Origin: an uncultured Eubacteriales bacterium
Lineage (GTDB): Bacteria > Bacillota > Clostridia > Oscillospirales > CAG-272
Assembly (NCBI GenBank): GCA_934447715.1
Contig: CAKSER010000030.1
Span: 1 to 21,177, forward strand
DNA: 21,177 bases
Reading direction: 5' to 3'
The position numbers and the translations under genes were made by a program. The first letter of the stretch is position 1. Every line of letters starts with the position of its first letter. Below the pieces are notes generated by a model. The model saw only the letters and a list, made by a program, of their open reading frames with translations. It was not told the DNA's origin and did no database searches. Positions 14,498 to 21,177 of the stretch are shown piece after piece.

Positions 14498-14550
14498 TTT
14501 GTGATTCCTTTCGGGATTTAAAATACAAACACGATAATGTATTATCCGGT

Positions 14551-17500
14551 TTACGGTATAATATCGGAATCCGGAACCGATTCCTTAAGCTTTAAATACC
14601 TTCGAAGAAGCTCGGAGGTCTCGTATATCGGGTCCTCCTTCTTCTTAAGGCGGTATGTTATATAAGGAACGGCGTCAAGCGACATCATAATCCTTCCTTT
14701 TTCCTCGGATGCAAGGCGAGATACAATTTCCATGTTCACCCTTTCCGGATAGAGGAGGATTCCGCCGTTTTTCCTTACAATTCTTGTGATTTTGCATTCC
14801 GAGCCGAGCGATCTTATAAGCGAAATCCTCAAAAGATTGCCGACCGGATCCGGCATGTTGCCGAATCTGTCAAGGAGCTCGTCGGTCACATCCGACATAT
14901 CCTCCTTGCTTGTGATAAGCGATATTTTCTTATATATATCGATCCGCTGCACCTGGCTTTTTATATAGCTTTCGGGTATATACGCATCGACATTCATATC
15001 TACGGTGCATTCGGTCTTTTTCGGCTCGCCTGTTCCCTTTTCCTCAAGGATTGCCTCATTTAAAAGCCTCATGTACATGTCATATCCGACATTTTCGATA
15101 TGCCCATGCTGTTCGGCGCCGAGAAGATTTCCGGCGCCTCTTATCTCGAGATCGCGGAGCGCAACCTTAAATCCCGATCCGAATTCGGTGTAGTCCCTGA
15201 TCGCTCCGAGCCGCTTTTCCGCAATTTCGGTAAGGGCTATTCCCTTCGGATAGGTGAGATATGCATACGATCTGCGGCTTGATCTGCCGACCCTTCCTCT
15301 TATCTGATGAAGCTGGGAAAGACCGAGCTTATCGGCATTTTCGATTATCAGAGTATTCGCATTCGGAACATCAACACCGGATTCTATTATAGTCGTAGAA
15401 ACAAGAATGTCAATGTCCCCGGACAGCATATCCTTCCAGATGTCCGAAAGCTGATCCTTGTCCATTCTTCCGTTTGCGGAGACGATTCTTGCATCCGGCG
15501 CCATTGAAGAAAGCTTTGAGACGATCTCGTCCGCTCTCTCGATCCTGTTGTGAAGATAGAAAACCTGCCCTCCGCGGTTAAGCTCACGGTTTATCGCGTC
15601 GGATACAATATTGTCGTCATATTCGAGCACATAGGTCTGAACCGGAACCCTGTCGACCGGCGCCTCCTCAAGCATCGACATATCGCGGATTCCGCTCATC
15701 GCCATATTGAGCGTTCTCGGAATCGGCGTAGCGGAAAGTGTTAAAACATCGACATTTCCGGCAATCTGCTTGAGCTTTTCCTTTGTCGCAACCCCGAATC
15801 TCTGCTCCTCGTCGATAATCACGAGCCCGAGGTCGTTAAACTGAACGTCCTTCGACACAATCCTGTGCGTACCGATTATAATGTCGGTTTCACCTCTTTT
15901 AAGCCTTCGTAAGCTCTCCGCCTGCTGCTTCTGGCTTTTAAAGCGCGAAAGCATGTCGACTGTGACCGGGAAGCCTCTCATTCTTTGAGCAAATGTCTGG
16001 TAATGCTGCAAAGCAAGAATCGTTGTCGGCACAAGAACCGCAACCTGCTTTCCGCTCTCTACGGCCTTGAACGCTGCGCGCAGAGCGACCTCGGTCTTGC
16101 CGAATCCGACATCTCCGCAAAGCAGGCGGTCCATCGGTCTTGCGGTCTCCATGTCTTTTTTTACTTCCTTTATTGCCTGCAGCTGCCCTTCGGTTTCCTC
16201 ATATTCAAACGCAGTTTCAAACTCCCTTTGCATATCATCGTCACAAAGAAATGCAAAGCCCTCTTTTCTTTGCCTTTCGGCATAGAGCTTGATCAGCTCC
16301 TTTGCCATTTCCTTTGTTGCAGCCTTTACCCTTGTCTTTGCCGTCTTCCACTCGGCTCCTCCCATTCTGGAAAGCTTGAGTGTTCCGTCCTCCGCTCTTG
16401 CTCCGATATATTTCGAGAGCATTTCGAGCTGATTGCAGGGCAGATACAGCATGTCGGTACCGGCGTATTTGATCTTTAAATAATCCTTTGTCACTCCCTC
16501 GACGGTTACACTCTCCATCCCGAGGTAGATACCGATTCCGTGATTTACATGAACAACGTAATCTCCCTTTTCAAGATCGGTATAGGACATTATCCTTTCT
16601 TTTGCCGTACGCTTTGAGATTTTGCTCTTTCTTCTCTGCTGCACAGCCGAATGGCCGGTGCTGTATGCGCAAAGCGATAAAACTGCTGTTTTTGTGTTCT
16701 GCAGCTCATAGCCTGAAAGCTGCACTCTGAACATAATCAGCGGCATATTCGGCGAAACCGGGCTTTCTCCTCTTGTTACAACCGACATGATCCCGTTCTG
16801 CTCAAGAAGATTGCGCATGTTCTTTGCCATAATCTCGTTGTCGCAAAGCAGGACAACCGAATAGCCTGTTTTTTTATACTCGTTCATATCATCGACAAGC
16901 AATTCGAGCTTGTCATTATATGAAACCGTCTGCCTTGTCGGTATGCTGAAAATTCCGCCGGTTTTGATATTGACCATACCGGAGGCAAAGGTATCCGCCA
17001 TTACACCGGCATGCGTTTCCGCAAAATACTCAAAATCCGACTGCCATTTTCCGAATTCGGCATACGAAGGAATCGTTGCCTTATCCTCAAGAAGCCTTGA
17101 TACATCCTCTCTCTGCCTTTGTTCTCTTACCTTGAGCTTTTCGATCACGGAGGCATATTCCGAGATCAGAACACAGGCCGATGACGGAAAATAGTCGAGC
17201 AGGCACTCCTTTTGCTCATATATTCCTGCGATATATCTGTCCGCGGCCTTTAGCTCCGAACCGGTTCTAAGCGCTTCAAGATCCGCTTTCAGCCTGCCTA
17301 TGGCATCCTTATCGTTGATTTTTGATATTCTCGACTCGATTTTCGAAATTAATCTCTCTTTTGCTTCTGCCGAAACTACAACCTCTCTTGCCGGGGTGAT
17401 AACAAAGCTGTCGATCGATTCGGTACGCCTCTGCGTGACAATATCAAATCTTCCCATGCTGTCGATTTCGTCGTCGAAAAGCTCGATTCTGATCGGCAGA

Positions 17501-18087
17501 TCATCCGAGGCTGTGAAAATATCGACAATTCCTCCGCGGATCGAAAACTGACCTGCTCCGTCAACCATATCTGCGCGGACATATCCGCAGCCCACAAGAA
17601 ATTCGGCAATTCTGTCGATATCGATCCTGGTATTCATGTCAATCTTCATGACAGAGCCGGAAAGAACCTCCTGCGGCATGGTATACTGCAGCGCGGAATC
17701 GGCTGTGGCGATGACGACATCGGCACTTCCGGTAATGATTCTGTAAAGCACATTAAGCCTCTCGTGCTCGTAATCATGAGAGGCAATTATATTATGCATG
17801 ATAAAATCGCGGTACGGATAAACCACGGCATCAAGGTCCAGCTCGCGCATGGCGGAGCATGCTCTTGCCGCTTCCTTTTCGTCCTGAACGATAAGCAGTG
17901 CAGGAGTGTCGCAGCAGAGCCTTTTTGCATCCGCAATAAACGCAGCAATAAACGCAGTTCTTGCTCCGGTGCAAAGACCGTGCATCCTGCAGAGATGAGG
18001 ATTCTTTGCCTTAAGCTGTAAGGAAAATTCCTTTAAAGCATCGGCATATTCCCTCTCTTTTCGTATAATTTCGGTATATAAATTCAT
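14551..18087 (-). CDS. mfd: Transcription-repair coupling factor Mfd
   Basis: A 1178-residue translocase that removes RNA polymerase stalled at DNA damage and recruits UvrA. ATG at 18087 (MNLYTEIIRKERE) is chosen over one 30 codons upstream because the longer form would overlap the esterase by about 80 nt and the chosen length is typical. It leaves a 7-nt gap and a weak AAGAAAG ribosome site. Residues about 1-330 are the UvrB-like module. The polymerase-interacting domain starts at about 507 (KGDYVVHVNHGIGIYLGMES). The RecG-like motor has Walker A GDVGFGKT 658-665 and DEEQ 759-762, followed by LSATPIPRTLNMAMSGIRDM. TRCF-specific and D7 domains complete the C-terminus, which ends SVPDSDIIP. 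Confidence 0.97.
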   Translation of the reverse strand: MNLYTEIIRKEREYADALKEFSLQLKAKNPHLCRMHGLCTGARTAFIAAFIADAKRLCCDTPALLIVQDEKEAARACSAMRELDLDAVVYPYRDFIMHNIIASHDYEHERLNVLYRIITGSADVVIATADSALQYTMPQEVLSGSVMKIDMNTRIDIDRIAEFLVGCGYVRADMVDGAGQFSIRGGIVDIFTASDDLPIRIELFDDEIDSMGRFDIVTQRRTESIDSFVITPAREVVVSAEAKERLISKIESRISKINDKDAIGRLKADLEALRTGSELKAADRYIAGIYEQKECLLDYFPSSACVLISEYASVIEKLKVREQRQREDVSRLLEDKATIPSYAEFGKWQSDFEYFAETHAGVMADTFASGMVNIKTGGIFSIPTRQTVSYNDKLELLVDDMNEYKKTGYSVVLLCDNEIMAKNMRNLLEQNGIMSVVTRGESPVSPNMPLIMFRVQLSGYELQNTKTAVLSLCAYSTGHSAVQQRRKSKISKRTAKERIMSYTDLEKGDYVVHVNHGIGIYLGMESVTVEGVTKDYLKIKYAGTDMLYLPCNQLEMLSKYIGARAEDGTLKLSRMGGAEWKTAKTRVKAATKEMAKELIKLYAERQRKEGFAFLCDDDMQREFETAFEYEETEGQLQAIKEVKKDMETARPMDRLLCGDVGFGKTEVALRAAFKAVESGKQVAVLVPTTILALQHYQTFAQRMRGFPVTVDMLSRFKSQKQQAESLRRLKRGETDIIIGTHRIVSKDVQFNDLGLVIIDEEQRFGVATKEKLKQIAGNVDVLTLSATPIPRTLNMAMSGIRDMSMLEEAPVDRVPVQTYVLEYDDNIVSDAINRELNRGGQVFYLHNRIERADEIVSKLSSMAPDARIVSANGRMDKDQLSDIWKDMLSGDIDILVSTTIIESGVDVPNANTLIIENADKLGLSQLHQIRGRVGRSSRRSYAYLTYPKGIALTEIAEKRLGAIRDYTEFGSGFKVALRDLEIRGAGNLLGAEQHGHIENVGYDMYMRLLNEAILEEKGTGEPKKTECTVDMNVDAYIPESYIKSQVQRIDIYKKISLITSKEDMSDVTDELLDRFGNMPDPVGNLLRISLIRSLGSECKITRIVRKNGGILLYPERVNMEIVSRLASEEKGRIMMSLDAVPYITYRLKKKEDPIYETSELLRRYLKLKESVPDSDIIP

Positions 18088-18094
18088 TTCTTTC

Positions 18095-18892
18095 TTATTT
18101 CGATTGTCGGTGATCCGATCCTTTTTTGTCTGTTGTATTTTCACTTTTTTTGCATGTCGGAAGCCATTTAAGAACATTCTTTATCTGCTCGTCCCAGCAT
18201 CCCCAATTGTGACTTCCTTCGGTAAACACGGATGTAAGCTCGAATCCGAGGCTTAAAAAGAGCTTTTCGGCTGCAAGATTGTCGTTATAAAGAACATCAT
18301 CAAAACCGCACCACTGATAAAGCTTCGGGAGTATATCTCCGCTTTCCGCAAGCTTTTTTGCGGTCAAAAGAATATCGTTTTCGCTCCCTTCGAGCCTGCC
18401 GCCTAAAAACTCGACATCCTCCTGCCACCTTTTAATAAATCCGATATTCATAACTCCGGAAAGAGATACTGCATAGCCGAAGGTCTCGGGATTAGCAAAC
18501 GCACATTTAAGCGCGCCGTAGCCTCCCATCGAATTTCCGCATATAAATGTATCCTCTCTGTCGCAAGAAAGCTGTGGGAACATTTCTCTTGTTATTTTCG
18601 GCAGCTCCTCCGAGACAAATTCAAGATATTTTCCTCCCATGCAATCGGAATACCAGCAGTTAAAGGCCCCCGGAAGAACGATCGCAAGATCGTTACAGGA
18701 AACATACTCATCTGTGACCGAATATCTTTCAATCGATGTGTTCCTTAACCAGGAGGAGCAATCGTCCCCCCTGCCGTGAAGAAGATACAGCGTTTTAAGC
18801 TTTTTATTTCCGGTATTCTCCGGCAGGATAACATTCATGTGCGTTCCGAATCCGAGAGACCGTGAATAAAAATCAACAGCAAGCCTTGCCAC
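18095..18892 (-). CDS. Alpha/beta-hydrolase esterase (EstA/esterase-D type)
   Basis: A 265-residue serine hydrolase related to tributyrin esterase EstA and other esterase-D/CE1-like enzymes. It begins MARLAVDFYSRSLGFGTHM, as family members do. The oxyanion block is LYLLHGRGDDCSSW, the nucleophile is Ser in GNSMGGYGA, and the likely acid and base are Asp in CGFDD and His in GSHNWGCW. It is cytoplasmic, with no signal peptide, and probably cleaves short acyl esters; the natural substrate is unknown. The start is GTG at 18892, with AGGTGG 8 nt upstream; a second GTG at 18904 sits too close to the purine-rich site. It is placed between pth and mfd, 83 nt after pth and 7 nt before mfd. The C-terminal 15 residues are charged and outside the fold. 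Confidence 0.88.
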   Translation of the reverse strand: MARLAVDFYSRSLGFGTHMNVILPENTGNKKLKTLYLLHGRGDDCSSWLRNTSIERYSVTDEYVSCNDLAIVLPGAFNCWYSDCMGGKYLEFVSEELPKITREMFPQLSCDREDTFICGNSMGGYGALKCAFANPETFGYAVSLSGVMNIGFIKRWQEDVEFLGGRLEGSENDILLTAKKLAESGDILPKLYQWCGFDDVLYNDNLAAEKLFLSLGFELTSVFTEGSHNWGCWDEQIKNVLKWLPTCKKSENTTDKKGSDHRQSK

Positions 18893-18975
18893 GGCAGCTT
18901 CCACCTTCCTTCAATATAAGCATCTTAAGCATAAACAAAAATCAATACACAGAACCGGCATGTCATTAAATAAAA

Positions 18976-19596
18976 TCAGTTGCACCTGCACATTGCAGTT
19001 TCGTAGTCATCCTTAAGCATATACGAAAGCGAGTCGAAAACCTTGTCGAAGTTGGGAGCAATCTTCTCCATATCCGACTTCGGTATATCGCCGAGCACAA
19101 ATGAAGGCATCGGAACATTTTCCGGCAGCTTGCCGACCCCGATCTTTACCCTCGGAAATTCATCGCTGTCAAGATACTCGATTATGCTTTTAAGTCCGTT
19201 GTGTCCGCCGGCGCTTCCTTTTTTGCGTATTCTTATTCTGCCCGGATCAAGATAAATATCGTCATGAAGAATAATTATATTCTTCGGCGGAATGTTATAA
19301 TAATCGGCGGCTGCCTGAATTGCCTCTCCGGAATTGTTCATAAATGTCTGAGGCTCCATCAAAAGCACTCTGAAATCGCTTATAACCGCCTCCGCGCACA
19401 TTGCGTTGAATTTGTATTTGCTCAGCTTCACATCAAGCTTTTTTGCAAAGCTGTCCATCATCATAAAGCCAACGTTGTGTCTGTTTTTCTCATACTGCTT
19501 TCCGGGGTTTCCAAGCGCTGCAATTATATGCGTGATCGGCTTTTTTGATGTGCTCCCCGTACTGATCAACTTTAAAAGCTCAAATATATCCGCCAT
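18976..19596 (-). CDS. pth: Peptidyl-tRNA hydrolase
   Basis: A 206-residue enzyme that releases peptides from peptidyl-tRNA dropped by ribosomes. Active-site residues are all present: Asn30 in ALGNPG, His40 in NRHNVGF, Asn87 in TFMNNSG, Asp112 in LHDDI and Asn133 in GGHNGLKS. About 20 extra residues (MADIFELLKLISTGSTSKKP) precede the usual start of the fold. They are probably real because ATG at 19596 has GAGG 6 nt upstream and no internal ATG fits. It is the first gene of the minus-strand pth-esterase-mfd-foldase group. A TATAAT at 19622-19627 gives a likely -10 box. Confidence 0.96.
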   Translation of the reverse strand: MADIFELLKLISTGSTSKKPITHIIAALGNPGKQYEKNRHNVGFMMMDSFAKKLDVKLSKYKFNAMCAEAVISDFRVLLMEPQTFMNNSGEAIQAAADYYNIPPKNIIILHDDIYLDPGRIRIRKKGSAGGHNGLKSIIEYLDSDEFPRVKIGVGKLPENVPMPSFVLGDIPKSDMEKIAPNFDKVFDSLSYMLKDDYETAMCRCN

Positions 19597-19621
19597 CCGA
19601 TTCCTCTTTCATAAACTGACA

Positions 19622-19660
19622 ATTATAAAAATCACCAAAAGCATATCATGCCATGATGTG
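19622..19660 (-). promoter_or_regulatory. Candidate pth promoter with palindrome over the -35 region
   Basis: A perfect TATAAT lies on the minus strand at 19627-19622, about 26 nt before the pth ATG. No good -35 hexamer is found at 16-18 nt. That position instead overlaps a 19-bp quasi-palindrome, CATATCATG C CATGATGTG (19642-19660, one wobble). This suggests an activator- or repressor-controlled promoter, by inference. Confidence 0.5.
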
Positions 19661-19676
19661 TATAAACCAAAATAAG

Positions 19677-19705
19677 CCCACCGGAGCTTTCCGTGGGTGT
19701 TTTTC
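19677..19705. other. Orphan terminator-like hairpin in the pth/ppdK gap
   Basis: CCCACCGGA GCT TTCCGTGGG (19678-19697) forms an 8-bp stem with one bulged C and is followed on the plus strand by TGTTTTTC. No plus-strand gene lies upstream in the window. Both flanking genes diverge from it, so it ends no visible gene. It may be a leader structure or the end of a small plus-strand RNA. Confidence 0.4.
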
Positions 19706-19776
19706 TATCTGTAATTAATTGTAATAAGCCGGACTTGATTTTGTATTACAAATTTTTTTAATATATTGTAAATATT

Positions 19777-19816
19777 TTGACAAAATGTAGAATTTTTTTT
19801 AATTGCGTGGTAAAAT
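19777..19816 (+). promoter_or_regulatory. Candidate ppdK promoter elements
   Basis: The AT-rich stretch before ppdK holds TTGACA (19777-19782) and an extended -10, TGGTAAAAT (19808-19816). The two are not at the usual 17-nt spacing, so the extended -10 may work alone. A second TGCTATAAA lies at 19829-19837. The exact start cannot be fixed by eye. Confidence 0.35.
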
Positions 19817-19874
19817 ACAAAGTGGCTATGCTATAAAGAACAAGACAATAATAATTATGGAGGTATATTCCCAA

Positions 19875-21177
19875 ATGAGCAAAAAATACGTTTATCTTTT
19901 CTCAGAAGGTAACGCAGATATGCGCGAGCTTCTCGGAGGAAAAGGTGCGAACCTTGCCGAGATGACCAATATTGGCCTTCCCGTACCGCAGGGCTTTACA
20001 ATTTCTACCGAGGCGTGTACACAGTATTATGAGGACGGCAAGAAGATCAATGACGAGATTCAGGCACAGATAATGGAATACATCGGAAAGATGGAGGAGA
20101 TTACCGGCAAGAAGTTCGGCGATCTCGAGAATCCTCTTCTCGTTTCTGTCCGTTCCGGCGCAAGAGCATCTATGCCCGGTATGATGGACACAATCCTTAA
20201 CCTCGGCTTAAACGAGGATGTTGTTAACGTAATTGCAACTAAGTCCAACAACCCGAGATGGGCTTGGGACTGCTACAGAAGATTTATCCAGATGTATTCC
20301 GACGTCGTTATGGAGGTCGGTAAAAAATACTTCGAGCAGCTCATCGACAAGATGAAGGAAGAAAAGGGCGTTAAGCTTGATATCGAGCTTGATGCTGACG
20401 ATCTCAAGACTCTTGCTATGCAGTTCAAGGCTGAATACAAGGCAAAGATCGGCACAGACTTCCCGACCGATCCGAAGGAACAGCTCATGGGCGCTATCAA
20501 GGCCGTATTCCGTTCTTGGGACAACCCCCGTGCAAATGTTTACCGTCGTGACAACGATATTCCGTACTCCTGGGGTACAGCTGTAAACGTTCAGATGATG
20601 GCGTTCGGTAACATGGGCGACGACTGCGGAACAGGTGTTGCATTCACACGCGACCCGTCCACAGGTGAAAAGGGTCTGTTCGGTGAGTTCCTTACAAATG
20701 CACAGGGCGAGGACGTTGTTGCAGGTGTTCGTACACCTATGCACATCTCCGAGATGGAGCAGAAGTTCCCGGAGGCATTCGCTCAGTTCAAGCAGGTTTG
20801 CTCTACCCTTGAAAATCACTACAGAGATATGCAGGATATGGAGTTCACCGTTGAAAACGGAAAGCTTTATATGCTCCAGACAAGAAACGGCAAGAGAACC
20901 GCACAGGCTGCTCTGCAGATCGCCTGCGACCTCGTTGATGAGGGTATGAGAACTCCGGAAGAGGCAGTTCTTATGATCGATCCCCGTAACCTTGACACAC
21001 TTCTCCATCCGCAGTTCGACGCAAAGGCTCTTAAGGCTGCTACTCCGCTCGGAAAGGGTCTCGGCGCTTCTCCCGGAGCTGCTTGCGGTCAGATAGTATT
21101 CTCTGCTGAGGATGCTGAGACTTGGAAGAAGCAGGGCAAGAAGGTTGTTCTTGTTCGTCTTGAGACTTCTCCGGAGG
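19875..21177 (+). CDS. ppdK: Pyruvate, phosphate dikinase (3' end cut by window edge)
   Basis: 434 codons are present from ATG at 19875, which follows a strong GGAGG (19859-19863, 11-nt spacer), and the frame stays open to the edge. The enzyme interconverts pyruvate, ATP and phosphate with phosphoenolpyruvate, AMP and pyrophosphate, and is central to PPi-based glycolysis and gluconeogenesis in many anaerobes. Visible is the ATP-grasp domain: the N-terminal block GGKGANLAEMTNIGLPVPQGFTI (about 22-44), VSVRSGARASMPGMMDTILNLGLN (about 90-113), GVAFTRDPSTGEKGLFGEFLTNAQGEDVVAGVRTP and LYMLQTRNGKRTA. The piece ends at VRLETSPE, shortly before the phospho-histidine domain. Codons are C-ending and uniform (GGT, CGT, AAG, GAG), as in highly expressed genes. 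It is the only plus-strand gene. Confidence 0.97.
   Translation, partial: MSKKYVYLFSEGNADMRELLGGKGANLAEMTNIGLPVPQGFTISTEACTQYYEDGKKINDEIQAQIMEYIGKMEEITGKKFGDLENPLLVSVRSGARASMPGMMDTILNLGLNEDVVNVIATKSNNPRWAWDCYRRFIQMYSDVVMEVGKKYFEQLIDKMKEEKGVKLDIELDADDLKTLAMQFKAEYKAKIGTDFPTDPKEQLMGAIKAVFRSWDNPRANVYRRDNDIPYSWGTAVNVQMMAFGNMGDDCGTGVAFTRDPSTGEKGLFGEFLTNAQGEDVVAGVRTPMHISEMEQKFPEAFAQFKQVCSTLENHYRDMQDMEFTVENGKLYMLQTRNGKRTAQAALQIACDLVDEGMRTPEEAVLMIDPRNLDTLLHPQFDAKALKAATPLGKGLGASPGAACGQIVFSAEDAETWKKQGKKVVLVRLETSPE

Noticed and set aside
18893..18975. Possible promoter between pth and the esterase
   Set aside because: No pair of -35 and -10 hexamers with acceptable spacing was found; the gap appears to be a simple operon spacer.
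20208..21008. 266-codon minus-strand frame opposite ppdK
   Set aside because: The plus strand is an unmistakable pyruvate phosphate dikinase. The reverse frame is low-complexity and has no homology that I recognise.

Overview
The window reads as a stretch of chromosome from a low-to-mid GC Gram-positive anaerobe of the Bacillota, most likely class Clostridia (Oscillospirales/Ruminococcaceae-like). This rests on the rimP-nusA-rnpM-ylxQ-infB order, a pth...mfd...prsA-type foldase group, a DivIVA-type protein, a T-box leader, strong Shine-Dalgarno sites and a pyruvate phosphate dikinase gene. The lineage is inferred from gene content and style, not from a search. No IS element, tRNA, rRNA, CRISPR array or clear foreign island was seen.

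All genes from 1 to 19596 lie on the minus strand; only ppdK at the right edge is on the plus strand. In minus-strand transcription order: (i) pth, an esterase, mfd and a PrsA/SurA-like lipoprotein foldase (19596-13394); (ii) rimP, nusA, rnpM (ylxR), ylxQ and infB, then ygiQ and a DivIVA-like gene (13214-5410), with its own promoter and terminator-like hairpins before rimP and between rimP and nusA; (iii) a T-box leader followed by a degenerate LeuA-like protein and a TIM-barrel/acyl-CoA-ligase fusion (5361-1129); (iv) a perfect-consensus promoter driving an ABC ATPase and the start of its permease (1062-1, cut by the window edge). The divergent pth/ppdK intergenic region holds candidate promoters, a palindrome and an orphan hairpin.

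Most of the region is core housekeeping: rescue of stalled peptidyl-tRNA (pth), transcription-coupled repair (mfd), secreted protein folding (prsA-like), and ribosome assembly, transcription and translation initiation (rimP to infB). The most unusual part is the T-box cassette. The leader looks leucine-specific (CUC is the best specifier candidate, and the T-box UGGU suits a tRNA with discriminator A). Yet the first gene is an isopropylmalate-synthase homologue that has lost the catalytic arginine and the HxH metal ligands while keeping the LeuA allosteric domain. It is translationally coupled to a two-domain protein joining a xylose-isomerase-like TIM barrel to a complete AMP-forming acyl-CoA synthetase. 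This is the best candidate here for an undescribed system.
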